This document shows positions 1 to 11,916 of a stretch of 64,000 nucleotides of DNA, piece after piece (positions within the stretch are counted from its first letter, which is position 1; every line of letters starts with the position of its first letter). This DNA comes from Ophiostoma sp. CBS 140.51. Lineage: Eukaryota; Ascomycota; Sordariomycetes; Ophiostomatales; Ophiostomataceae. The notes under the pieces are model-generated. The model was not told the DNA's origin and made no database searches. It saw only the letters and a program-made list of their open reading frames with translations. The position numbers and the translations under genes are program-made. The stretch spans positions 310,001 through 374,000 of the forward strand of contig JANSLP010000007.1 of the NCBI GenBank assembly GCA_029298735.1, given 5' to 3'.

Positions 1-2723
1 GGAAGTGGCTTTCTCTTGATCCGCATAGTGGTGGCTGGGGACATGGACCGGAATGCCATGTCAGGGGTGTTGATGGTTGGGCTCGGCAGCTGCAGCTCGT
101 CAATAACAAAGGATTGCCTTTCGGGGTTCGGGGCGGAAGCAGCATCCTTCTCGGCTGACAGCCGGTTGGCTGACTTGCTGCCAGAGTTCATGAGCTTGGA
201 CGCAGCCTGTTTGAATGACCGCAGGGACACGTTGGAGCTGTACCCAGAGTCGGCCTTGCTCAGTGCCTTGCGGGACGAGGATTCGGATGTTGGGCTCGAA
301 ACGAAACCACTGTCGGACCGGCTGACGCTCTGCATGCTGTGGGCACTCTCCCGTGCAGCGAGAGTTCCAGCCTTGCCACGGTTTGGCGACGCCTTTGCGT
401 TGGGGTCAAGACGGACATCGAGAATCTCCGGGTCGGCGTAGCCCGAAGTGCTGTGGTCATCCTCTTCAAAGAGCAGGTCTTCGACGGCGGTTGACTTGGA
501 TGTCGTCTGCAGGGTTGTAGGCAAAGACAAGAGGGTCGATTGCGGAATAGACGGCGGCTCAACCACGGTGATAGGGACAGGCACGGTGTCTTCAAATGAA
601 AACGAGCTGAACTCAAAGTCGGCAAAGAGATCTTGGGTCAGCTCAATCTGAGGTAGTTCCGAAGGGCATACGACAGGCTCCTGAGCAGGCAGCTCATGGA
701 TAATAACCGGCTTCGGCACGATTCCTGCAAAGAGCTCAACAGGAGGCTGGAATAGGGCAGGAGAGAGCGGGCTTATATGACGACTGCTGTCGTTTTCGTC
801 AGTTACTCCATTTGAAGTGGTGATGGTGACATTGTTCTCGGTATTAGCGCCAATGGGCGTGGTGGCAGAAAGAGCAGCCAGGGCCCGGGTGCGTTCTTCG
901 GCAGCTAGTGTTGGACTGCGAGCCGACTCTTCCTTTGCTTTCTTTTCTTTCCGTGTCCTCTTGGTCTCTGGCGAGGACATGGGGCTCTCGGCACCGTTGG
1001 TGATGCGTAATGATCCCAGCTTGAAGGTACCGATGGTGTTGTACTCTCCGTCGGGAGGCGTTGACACCCGGGCGGTTTCTTCGACGGTGTTGTCGGCACC
1101 CAGTTCGGGTCTTTGAAGTTCTAGTGGTGGCATGGACATTACACGGCTGCCTGTCGATTCAAAGGATGTTCGCCGAGAAAGACTTGGTGTTGTGGCTGGA
1201 TGGCTGTGCCGGAATGTTGGCCGCATTGACGCTCCACCGGCACTGGCAAAGCTGCTTGTGCTGTTTCTGCGAGTAGCCACACCGGGGACTTGTACAATAG
1301 ATGTTCTCCGGACAGGAGCATAGACGGAAAGATCCGAGTTGGCCCGGGTAAGGGTTGGGCTTTCGGGACGAACAGGATGAGAGCTCTTCCAGGTCACTTC
1401 TGACACCATGGAGTACCGGCTCTCGGAGGCTACCGAACCCTGCTCGAATTTGTTGTCGAGCGGGTTGTCGTCCACGAGATGGAGTAGCCGCTTGGCCGCG
1501 TATGACGACATGTCGTAATTCCAAGAGGTACGGGAACCGGCCTGTGGTGGCCAACTGGAGGTGTTAGAGGTTGGGTGGGAAAAGAGGACATAGAAGCATA
1601 GGATATAAAGAGCCTGTTTGACTTACTTCTCGGAAAGAGGTCCACCATAGTACTGGCCCAAGACCTGGTCGTACGTCATGGAGCCGATGTCCCACGTAGT
1701 CCGGTCGCCAGCGCCGCGGTATACCGATCCGATGCTGTTTCGCCGAGTGTAGTCACGAAAATCGCGGTAGTCCCGGTCGTCCACTCTGTCGAGGTCGATA
1801 CTCGGCCGTTGTGACGATTTGGAGCGGAAGAAGGACGATCGCCTCCTTGATCGCTCCTTTTGCTTTTGTCTTTGTTTTAACAGTCGTAGTTGTTGGCGTC
1901 CGCGTTCAATGAGCTCGTCTTCGTTGCCGTCTTCGTCGTCGAACTCGGCGTCGGTGATGGCTTGGTCGTATAATCCAAACTCGTAACTGCTGTATCGCCG
2001 CAGCCCACGCTCACGGTCTCGCTGTAATTTTTGAGCTTCCCACTGCAACTTCTGGAACTGGAGCTGGTTCTGGCGTTGGCGGAGCTCAAACTCGAGCTGG
2101 CGGGCTTGTTGTTCCTGGAGAAGCTCGAGGTCGAGACTGGGTGACGGGTAGACAGACGATACTGGCGGCCGCCAAGCAGCAGGGTTTTGCTGACCAGTAA
2201 CAGCAATGACAGCTTCTTCAAATGTGAAGACGGACGGACTTTGTGCTCCTCCCGGTGACGGAGGGAGAAGAGATGGTGGTGGAAGAGGGAGAGCCCGTGG
2301 TCGTGATGAGGAACGACGGCGAGAAGAAGAGGAGGCGCCGGCAAAGGAGGACGTCGTCGGCGTGTTGGGTGAGGAGAAGGAAGCGGCGACGAGGTGAGCT
2401 ATGCCAGCAGTTGAAAAGCGTCTCGAGCCAGAGCCAGTGGCCTTCGCATCAACAACATCCGGGCTCTTTAACAGGCCAGCTGTCGAACGGATCCGGGGCT
2501 TGGACAGCTTTTGAGCAGAGGCAGAGAGAGAAGCGGAAGCAGAAGCAGAGGTGGGAAATGAAGAGGCGGAGGCGTGGGAGTAATGAGAGATGTGCGAGAT
2601 GTGAGAGGCGTGAGTAGAGAGAGGAGGGAGTGGTGGAAGAGGACGGTCTGCGTGTGATGGCGGTAGAACAAAAAGAGTAGACTTGCCATAAGCCGCCGCC
2701 TCGGATGATGGCTGGTTCCCCAT
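1..2723 (-). CDS. Large disordered Ser/Pro-rich protein, N-terminal part (runs off the window)
   Basis: Function not recognised. Exon 1 is 2723..1627 and exon 2 is 1554..1, still open at the edge, so at least 884 residues are visible. The 72-nt intron (1555-1626) has a perfect GTAAGT donor, a CTAAC branch point and a CAG acceptor, and joins the frames. I chose the ATG at 2723 because the open frame upstream to 2741 begins only with a TTG. The chosen start gives MGNQPSS, an N-myristoylation-like N-terminus (Gly2, Ser6). After that come a proline run (about residues 25-33), Ser/Ala-rich stretches, an LSKPR...TAGLL block, a Gln/Arg/Leu-rich probable coiled coil (about 195-235), an acidic patch and a basic Arg/Ser segment. 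Exon 2 is Ser/Thr/Pro-rich with acidic-aromatic patches. I recall fungal hypothetical proteins starting MGNQPS with a similar KLSKPR block, but cannot confirm it. Reality and strand are well supported; the role is unknown. Confidence 0.8.
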
Positions 2724-3930
2724 CTCGGCTTTGTTTGGCAAAGTAGCCAGCAGGAATGGGAGAACACCCTTCAGATTAAAAGACGGCTAGGCGATCACAA
2801 GGCATAAGAGGCAAGGTTCGAAGGGGAGAGAAGCCGTGAACGAGGCGCAGACAGCTGTGACAGTAGAGACTCGTAAAGAGTGAGAGAGGGCGTGAGGAAA
2901 AGGCGAAGTGATCAAAAATGTTGGTTCTCCCGTCCGGTACTGGATTCTGGACAAGAACGACGGTTCAGGTTGACTATGCGGATATTGAAACTTCCATGCC
3001 GTCAAACCGAACCGCAGGTCTGCGTACAGAGACGCCCTAGACCGGCGTAGCAGCTACGCAGACAATGGGCGGCTTCATGTAAAAAGCAGATGTGGGGAGT
3101 GACGAGACCGAGAGAGAGTAGGCAGAAGCTGACGTCGAGTGGTGGTAAGAGGAGAGACCAGAGAAGCAGAGAAGAGGGGCGTGTGTAGATCGTTTCTGGA
3201 GGCTGTATATGCTTCAATGCAGCAATATTGACGTTGGTTAAGGAAGATGGACGGCGGACCGGATGGGAGGAAGAGCTGGGGGGCGCCTGTATATAAAGCA
3301 GGCTCAAAGGTGAGAAGAAGAAATTAGATGTCCTGAGCTCCAGCGTCGATGATGTGTCTAGACGTTGGCAAAAAAGCAACGAGAAACGTTGTGAAGCGGA
3401 AACATGTAAACCGATCCCGAGGAGCAACCATGAGACGAATATCCAAGTAACAAGGAGAAGACGAGGAATCGAAGGGGGCGAGAAGTCGAAAAGGCGAGGA
3501 AACAAGGAGACGTCTAGAAGCACAGATGAAAAAACGACAAGAGATGGTCGGAAGTGTGGCCCGGGTGGGTTGAGGTTGAGGTTGATGCTTCTTCGTTCTT
3601 CACCCGGCAAAGGCGAGGAGCTGTTCAAACAGCCCTTCTTTGACAAAAGGAGGGCGTGAAGGAGAAAACAGAACAAAAGAAGAAGAAAGAGAAGAAGGGG
3701 GAGGGGGTGTGATGCGAGAAAAGAGAAAACAGATTTGGAGAATGAGGAAACAGGCTCGCCGTTGATCAAGTCTGCTGGCTGAAGTCGTTGGTGGGGAAAG
3801 AAGCAAAAAGACGGAGAGACGAGGGGGGTGTACAACATGTGCCAAGATGGAGACAACGGGCTGGACGGAGAGGAAGCAGGCGAGGAAGAAGGAAAGGAAG
3901 AAGCAGGCTGACGGGCTGGCAGAGACAGGG

Positions 3931-4205
3931 CTATCCCAAGGTTGATGTTAGGCAAGTACTCAAAGCCCGTAGCTGGAAGCCAAAAACACAGCAAAATACG
4001 GAGTACAGAAATACAGAGCTAGACAAGGGAACAGAAGTCAATGGATCAAAATCGTTGAAGAAGAGTGGATTGGGAATGTGAGAGACAAGGCGAACAGACT
4101 GGATCCAAAGGCAGAAAGGTAGAACGGAAAAGAGAAGAACACGAAATAGCATGAGAATGAAAGACATAAAAGAAGAAAAGAGTGATAGGGCCTGTCAGCA
4201 CTTAC
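3931..4205 (-). other. Probable 5'UTR intron of the leftward disordered-protein gene
   Basis: On the - strand there is a GTAAGT donor at 4205, a CCTAACAT branch-point match near 3949 and a GGATAG acceptor ending at 3931. The span is 275 nt inside the CT-rich leader. No coding frame needs it, so it would be a UTR intron. This is a motif match only; RNA reads would decide. Confidence 0.35.
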
Positions 4206-7200
4206 CGAGAACGCACACCTGGGGGCCAGTCTGCCGCACTGCCAATGCGACCCGCCCGTGGAATTGACTGGGCACAGTTGCAGCGAAGGGAGCCAGAAGA
4301 CAAAGTGCCAGAGCAAAGACAACCGAAAGCAGACAACGGGCGCCTATGGCACAGACGGATGAACAGAGCAGGCCGGTTGGGGTCCATGTGAGTTATGGTC
4401 TTGCTGCTGTTGCTTCTTCTTTGCTGCCATTGCACCATAGTTTGCCCTCAAAGAGGTTACAGCTGTGACGCACTTTGTTGCTCTTCTGCATCGTTCTTCT
4501 GCGGCCACCTTGGCCGGCCTGCATCTTGATTAGTTGGATGGCTGTCGTCCACCATCGCTCACCTCGTTTGCAAGTCAGTGCAAGCTTCTGTGAGTGAGCT
4601 GCTTTGAGCTGCTTGACCCCCTGGTCGTCATACAAGTGCAGGCCATGCACGCTACTAGACGAGAGCCGGACAGCCATTTGCCATTGACCTGACTTTGACC
4701 CGCCAGTGGTGGACGCGGCGCGTGAGATTCAGTGGGAAAAAAAGGGGGGTTGCGGGTGCGGCCTTGGCCACTATGCCTAGATGGGCTACACTCTATTGAT
4801 GACCCCTAGTCGTGTAAGGTGTCAGTGGATGGTGGTGGTGAGAGAGTGTGGGTGGGAGCGGGAGGTTTGTTGAGGTCTGTTGGTTGGATGCTCTTTTTCC
4901 TCTTCCCCTTCACCCTATTTTGCACCTTTTACCTGCTGCATGCATGGGGAAGGCGGCTCTGCACGTTCCTTTCCCCTCCCAACGTGGAGGGATTCATATT
5001 GCAGTGCTGCGGCGCGCAAAAGGGAAGGGACGCAGGGGGTTTTGATTGATGGTGCGAGGCAAGAGCCACACCCCTGTCGCGCTTTCCCGATCTGCTGAAA
5101 TGCAATGCAGTTTCATTTTAAGGCGGTCAAAGGAACGGACTCCGGGCGACGTTTTGGAGGAGGAGGGAAGTATCTTGTAACTTGCATATCTTGCTGTTTG
5201 TTTGGCCCCGAATTTGGGAAGGAGCAGAGGATGCGTGCAGCACACAAGGTGAGGAAAGAGCGAATGGCAATACTTGTGCAGTGCACAAACTACATAGCGC
5301 TGTTTTAAGAGACGAAAGTTAAGGTGCCTCGACTGCGTCTCGCCAAATAGACAAAATGACCAAAAAATGCCGAAAAGCGTGCTCGAGGATGGACAAAAAT
5401 GAAAAGAAGCGGCAAAATGAGTGGCCCAGACCACTTGCGGCCGTTTGAGACGGCCGGACGGGCGCGTTTCAGAGATTCAAGCGGCGGCGGCCAACGATTG
5501 GCCTTGTTTTTTTTAGTGGTGGCCTTTGCTGAAGGCAGGAGCGAACGAGAGCGGTAAAAGCTGGAGAGCCAAGCTGAGAAAAAGAAAGAATAAAAATCAA
5601 AAGAAACATAGACCTCAGAAAGACGTGTCAAAAGATCAGGTGGGGAGGGTAAAGAAACTCATTTGGGCCTGCAGATCTAACGCATGGCAGTAGAACGCTT
5701 CCCACAGCTTCCGAGATGAACAGGAAGAGCAGGAAGACATGGAGAGTACGAGGTACGGAAAATACGAAAATAAAAATACAAATATAGGAGAGAAGATGGT
5801 AGAAGAAACTAAGAAGAAAAATATGGAGATGTTGATAGGAGAGGAAAGGGGGAAATAACAATGTGAACGAGAACGACGAGGCGCGATCTGGCTTGCCTCA
5901 GGGTCCAGTTGGGATTCGTGGCGTGGTTCCTGGCGCCTCTTCGATCTGCACTGTTCGGTCCCGAGCAAAGACAAACGAAGAAACAAAGCAGGAGAGTGGA
6001 CAGACGGAAATCGGAAGATGCCACGGCCGATGCTGGGCGACAATACAGTATTCGTTCTCGCCGCCTTTTGTCTTTGCTCGCTGATGAGTGGAGCGACCAG
6101 CCAAACAAGCTCATCCTTCAAGACACATGGCTAAGGCTTCCTCATTCCCATAAAAATGTTTCTGAAAATGGGCTTTACGCTTTGCATCCTCTCGTCAACG
6201 AGATGAGGCTGCAGGTGCAATGCTACGCCGTATTGTCCGTATCGTGCGTGGGTAAGGTACACCCGTCTATGTGAGATAGGTGCGGAATATGAAAGCCGTC
6301 GAGAGACGTCAAGCAAGGCTCAGGAAAGGGCCAAAACAAGCAGACCGGCCCTTCCCTTGCTCGCTCTGCCTTGTGGAGGGCGCCTCAGCCCTTTATCCCC
6401 TGTGCTGCCATTCCCACGCTGCCCCATCACTTTTAGTATATTTTCCCTAGCGTTTCTCCAGCGTCGTAATGGGATGCTCGCCGTTCAATTTTGTTCTATT
6501 TTTCTCGTGTCGAGAGTCACATCCCAGCAATTCTGTCAAAACCAATCCTTGCTCGTGAGGGTGACCAGAGCGGGAGGCTCTGGCGCTCTGGTGCGGAACG
6601 ACCGCACGGAGACTTCTCGAGATGATGGAAAGTGCACCTTTACTCAGTTGAGATGCTATTGATTCCCACTGAAAACTGGGCTGCAAATATACTTTGTCGC
6701 AAAAAAAGAGGCTGAACCAGGCACCGGAAATGCCTGGGCCTGGCATTGGGAGCCAAAGAAGCCAAAAGAACCCCTGCACTGCGTAGGATTCATACTGAAT
6801 GCAGCAAATTGGCCACAGTAAGCTTCCAATTTCTCGCATTCCTTCGGGATGCGCAACCAAAACTTTTCATGATACTTCTTCTTCGTATATTTTTCCTCTA
6901 CGATCTATTTACTTCTTTGAAAACAAGGGATCATCACCATTGAGGAAGAGCTTGCGTGGCCTGGCTTTAAATATGCCCAGGGGCTTGCAGTGCTATTTGA
7001 GACGTTTTTCTAGGGACTCGCAAAATCAAATAAAGTTGAAGATGCAAAAGTCAAAAGTACTCGACATTCAAAAAGGGGCTGCAGCAAGCGCAGGATCTTC
7101 TTTCCATTTCATTAATTGGCTTCAGACATGGCCAGGCGCGCAACGCGTTGTGCACTCTGCAGCATGATCCTTTGGCTGTGGTCCACTCATAGATAGCATG

Positions 7201-7616
7201 CATATGGACTTTCACGCGTCAAGCTTCAGTGACGAGTCGACATAGCTGACTCGAAACAAACAATAGAAAACCAGTATGATTCAGCTAAAAGCAAGCAAAA
7301 CTGAAGGGGGAAAAACATACATAAACACGTAACTCGAAGCATGATTATGTCTTACTAACTGCATTACTTTGGTTGACAACAAAATGGGCACAGTCGAAGG
7401 TTTTATTTGTTCTCAACCAAGTCACCAAATAATTATGTAAGAAATGCCTTTCATCCTAGAACTGCAGTCAGTCGATCTTGGTTAAATTCCGAAACGTATT
7501 AACAAGATAAAAGAGAAAGATATAAAACTTCAGAAGTCTAGATCATTAGAAGTAGGGAAACGATTGCGTTGATGTGCGCAGTTGTTTAGATCGTCACTAT
7601 TTGCATACATGCACCA

Positions 7617-7680
7617 GTAAGTGTTCTATTTGCTTTGTCGTTTCTTTTTTGTCTCTCAATCTCATGATTGACTTACACAG
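7617..7680 (+). other. Isolated intron-like signature
   Basis: GTAAGTG donor, pyrimidine-rich middle, TTGAC-like branch point and CACAG acceptor in 64 nt, the usual size for this window. There is no convincing coding exon on either side: an ATG eight bases upstream gives a spliced frame of only 15 codons. It could mark an unannotated non-coding transcript or be chance. Confidence 0.2.
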
Positions 7681-9843
7681 CATTCTACATCCTGTAGGTG
7701 CTCACGCAAGCCCCAGCTGACGGGCATGGGCGACGGTTGATGTTTGTCTTGTGCCCTGGTAGCACAAAATCGGTGTCGCCATCAGCATTGCGATGTATGT
7801 GCATACTACTGCTTCTCCTCAATTGAATAAAAATAACAGCAAGTTTCCTCGAGACCTATTCGTCATTCAAACTGCAAACACACACATTCTCGGTCCTTCT
7901 TGGCCGATTGCTAGCTATTCTCTTACAGACGTGTCGTGCATCGTCGACTTTTGCCGGTTGAAACACGTTCTCCCAGGACTGGCCCTTCTCGGCAGGGGTT
8001 GTACTGGCCGCAGGCACCCCCCCCCAGATTCGTTCTGCGCGGAGCAAAAATCGGTTCTCTGTCTTTTTGCCAAAATAGGACATCTGCGACGCTTTTGTCT
8101 GGTTTATGCGTTTCTTGTTTCGGCTTTCGTTGTTTGAGGTAAATCTTCGTCTGCTTCTCGAACCACGCCGGTCCAGCTTCTCTGTCTTGGCCCCTTCCCC
8201 CCATCCCCGGATCGCACAAGACCCGATCCCCTTGTCAAGAATTGTGTCGATTTTTGAGTTTGTGATGTTCGATTAGCAAGATGGATACGACGTCTTGTCC
8301 ATGTTTCTCTAAGTGTAATCTTCAAGTCTATTTGCTTATTTATCGTCTGTTCTCATTCATTTTTGCAGATTCCGTGCAAGGGGAACGAAAATCATCTTCA
8401 AAGCTCGTTTTACGGAGCTGGAAGATTGTAGAAACTGGGTCAAAATGAACAAAAATATAATTGAAAACTTGTTTTTCGTTGTTTGACTTCGTCTGAACTT
8501 GATTCGGGTGCGTTTACTATCTCTGAGAAATTTTATCCATGTTTCCTGTTTGCTTCTACATATGTGCTTCTTCGTTGTGATGGCAAAGTTAGAAGTAAAG
8601 AAGTATCCTCATACTCTTCCTCGCAAACATCTTGATATCACATCGTCACCAACAGGCACCCGGGTAGAACAAACCCAGACTCGTCCCGTGTAACAAAGGC
8701 GCACGTCACCGTTCATGTGTGACCTGCCCAGTCGAGCATCGGACCAGTTTTGTCATGGACCCTGCAGCCATCTGCAATCTGAAGTAGAGGATGTGACTGA
8801 GTATAGGTGGGTGTCTTCGTAAATATCCTGTCTTGCTATGCCAGCAGTCATACCAGGACAGCAGTCATGAGTGATGGATTCACCTACTTTTGAAGATGCT
8901 TCTTTCGTCACTGACAACCAAAACGGGAGAACGGTTAGGTGTGAATAGATCTAAAATAGAGCACATAATGAGAGGGTCACATAGTACATCGAAACAATAT
9001 AGGTCTAGAAGCTGAAGATGTTTCCTGGCTTGAGTAAGTCGAGTCATTGGCATGAACTAGAGCTTTGATTACTGGGTACAATCCATTATGTGGTCATATT
9101 TCTCTGCGTGACTTCGGCCTGGACTTTGCTTCTCACTTCATTATCCTTACTCGATCACATTGTACATTGACCATATTGATCTCTCATTGATAGAACTAGC
9201 TTCCAACTTGACGACTGGCAGCTCGTAGGAATATTACCTGCATCAAACAAGACCTAGCCGTTCATCACGTATACTTTCTCGTACAAGAGTAACCAAGATT
9301 TCAAAGTTTAGATATTGTGAAAAAGTAATAGTCCGCACTAATTAAGACCGCCTTCACCTCGTTTATTATGCATTGTCCAGAACGCGGTTCCATATTAAGC
9401 TTATGAGGTCACGACATGAGGCTCCAGCTCACCGCTGGTGCGCACATAATTTATATTTATCGTCCACCAGAATCTCCGTCTCTTGGGCTGCTGCCGTCAC
9501 CGCTCCCAGATCTAATTTGGAGTCTTGACGGAGAGCAATATGCATGCCGTGGCCGTGTATGCAGTAGATTGTGCTCCCTTTCAGCCCTGTTCGTCACTGT
9601 TCACGGCCGTCCACGTCGTACACGGCTGGTGCGGTCACATGAAGCACAAAAGAGGCTGTGTCGAATCGACATGTCTGTCAAGAACCTTTGCACTCAATTA
9701 TCAGGATTGCTCCTTGCTCCTCGACATTTATCTGTCATGGTTTTGTGCTGGCAATCAAAAGACGGTTCGGGAATATTGAACCACCTTCCTGCCTTGCCAT
9801 CAATTGCTGCCTGCTTCTTGTCCTTCTTTGCCCCTGCTCGCCT

Positions 9844-10217
9844 CTACTCGCCAATGACATACGTACAGCCTTCCGGCCCAACCCAGACCTCGTGCCGCAT
9901 GCCTGCGGGCACATCGAGTCGCTCACCGACACCGTATGTGGTCTTCGCTGCGGCATCGGCGGCGTCTGGGTAGGCAATTGTCAGCTGGCCGCGAAGAATG
10001 AGGTGGGTGGTGAGGCCGGCGTGGTTGTGTGGGCGGTAGTAGGTGTGTCTAGAAATTCGATGTCAGTCTTCTAGACAAGGCTGAATGGGGGTCCGACAGG
10101 GGAGATCATCAGGGCAATCCGGGGCGAAACGACTTACGGGCCATCCGTCCAGGTAAAGACATGGCCAAAACCCCACGAGCGCACTTCAACCTCGCTGTCT
10201 TTGGTCGACTTTGACAT
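9844..10217 (-). CDS. Small single-domain cupin protein
   Basis: Two exons, 10217..10138 and 10048..9844, separated by an 89-nt intron with a GTAAGT donor and a TCTAG acceptor. The product is 94 residues. Both cupin motifs are visible. Motif 1 has HNH in YRPHNHAGLTTH followed by ILRGQL. Motif 2 is GERLDVPAGMRHEV, with the third metal-type His. The usual Glu of motif 1 is replaced by Thr. Cupins of this size are generally metal-binding beta-barrels; the substrate cannot be read from the sequence. I chose the ATG at 10217 (MSKSTKD) because the N-terminus SEVEVRSWGFGHVFTW then starts close to the domain, as I recall for this fungal family. An in-frame ATG at 10337 would add 40 residues (see findings). 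It stands alone, with 1.7 kb to the divergent PLC gene. Confidence 0.85.
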
Positions 10218-11916
10218 GGCTGTGGTATATGGGTGGCAATAATAACTTGCTAATTGAAGGTATGGGTGCCCGATGCTGTGAATGCCTTGCGCAAAAACTG
10301 TGATGGCGGTCGCAAGGCATCGAGAGGCGGTTCTCATGACCTGTCGTTCAGGCAGTGACTAAGAGTCCTCGAAAACCTGTTGGAAAGCTGGCACTAGTAG
10401 CAGCTGTCGTTGCTGGCGAGAACTGCAACGGTGCTAGGACTGCTAGGGCTTGGCTGGCCTGGCTGGTGAGAGACGGGCCTGGCCGCCGCCAACTGCTAGC
10501 GAGCGAAAGCTTAACGCTTGCTGGGTGGTTTGGAGGCTCTAAGGCTGTCAATTTCGCGTCAAGGCAGCACGCTACGTCATTGGCTCATTCCTCCCCTTCC
10601 AGGAAATCAAACCGCACTTGCCAAAATAAAACAAATGCCATCAAAGTCTCACAGCCACGATATCAATCACAAAAATGTGCAAAATTGAAAACCAATTGAT
10701 GTTGGGCTGGCTTCCGCCTCATCTCTATTCGTTGTTTCTTTTTGGTCGTCGTTTGTGTTACATCCTCTTCTTTTCGTCTGACAAATGGGCCACGGCCGCC
10801 CTCTTTTTCCTTTTTTTTTTGCGGGCGGAGAGCCAGCTGGGGAGGCGCAGACTTCTAGGCATGCCGGTAGTGCCTTCCATTTTCGGAGAGGACCAACGGC
10901 CTTCCTGGGCAATAGCGGTCCCCCAAATGCCTGCCACTTGCCAGTTTGTTCCAGTTTGCTTCGCAGGACACGTGCAGCCGCGTTGCTGGTTCGCACTTTC
11001 CCTCAAGCTAGTGTCAGTTGGGACGACTTCTGGGGCTCTTTCCACAGCAATTTGCTGTTGTTCGGTCGTTCTTTCCTGTGTTTCCTCTGTTTGTGCTCCA
11101 CCTAAATCGCTGCAAGCACTGTCCACGCACAGCACGCCCGACTCCCCGTCACAACCAATTCGCCCTACGCGACCGAGCCCAGGGCTGCATACACTACAGG
11201 CCGCGATCTGTTTGGTTCGCTGGGTTGGCTCGTGCGCACAAGGCGTCGAGGCTGTGAGCAAAGTATGATGAGAGAAACAAAAGATCCCATCCCCTCTCCC
11301 TCTCGCCGAATTTGAAAGGAAGGAAGGAACGAAGGAGCAAAGAAGAAACAGAGATAGAAGACAGACAGAAACGCAGAAGGTACGGTCGGTCTCACTTGAA
11401 CAATAGGAAGCTACAATCCGCAGACTTCACTCGCACCTTCCGTGTTCCTTCTGGAGATCTGCCCTACTTCTTCTCCAAGTTCCTTCTCTCCTTCTCCACT
11501 TTCTCTGGCCTGCTATTCCTGTTCTTCATCTCGCGACAGTTTTCTTCCTCTGTTCTTCTCTTTGTCAATAAACAACTATCACCATTGTTTGCATTGTTCA
11601 AACGCTTCCTGACTCCTTCTACACGAAGCCAACGCCATCTTTCAACGCATAGCGACCCTCGCGTCCTCCTTCTTACCGAATTGCCTGCAATCGGTTTCGC
11701 GATTACCAACCATAACTCCGAATCGGCATAGATCCGACAAAAACACACAAAAACAACCACAAAATACCAGGCGACGCGGCTGTGAAACTCACGCCGATCA
11801 ACTGTCGTCCGACCTCGCTTTGTGCACCTCTGCTCGGCCGCAGCGGCCCGGCTTCAAATTGACGGCGCTCCCGCTCCCGCGCCGGCCCTAGGGGGCTCCG
11901 GCTCACGCTGGCTCCA
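10218..11916. other. Divergent intergenic region between cupin and PLC genes
   Basis: About 1.7 kb shared upstream region. The right part (about 11.40-11.70 kb) is CT-rich on the + strand and looks like the PLC mRNA leader. I found no ATG on the + strand from about 11,275 to 11,916, which favours the ATG at 11917 as the first start codon. Frames such as 10758-11261 (-) have no family resemblance and are not called. Confidence 0.6.

Larger units (their letters stand above)
2724..9843. other. Gene-free flank between the disordered protein gene and the cupin gene
   Basis: From about 2.8 to 6.0 kb the + strand is strongly purine-rich, so the - strand is CT-rich, as expected for the leader and promoter of the leftward gene. 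Open frames here on the - strand (for example 3002-3994) are rich in Ser, Leu, Pro and Phe from CT repeats and are not convincing proteins. From about 6.8 to 9.4 kb the sequence is AT-richer and has no ORF longer than about 120 codons. It holds one isolated intron-like signature at 7617-7680. I see no tRNA or transposon. Confidence 0.6.

Noticed and set aside
3002..3994. 330-codon open frame on the - strand
   Set aside because: Composition is Ser/Leu/Pro/Phe from CT-rich leader DNA, with no domain-like blocks; a probable UTR intron acceptor lies within it.
7200..9400. AT-richer block considered as a RIP-mutated transposon
   Set aside because: No terminal repeats, no transposase remnants, and AT content is only moderately raised.
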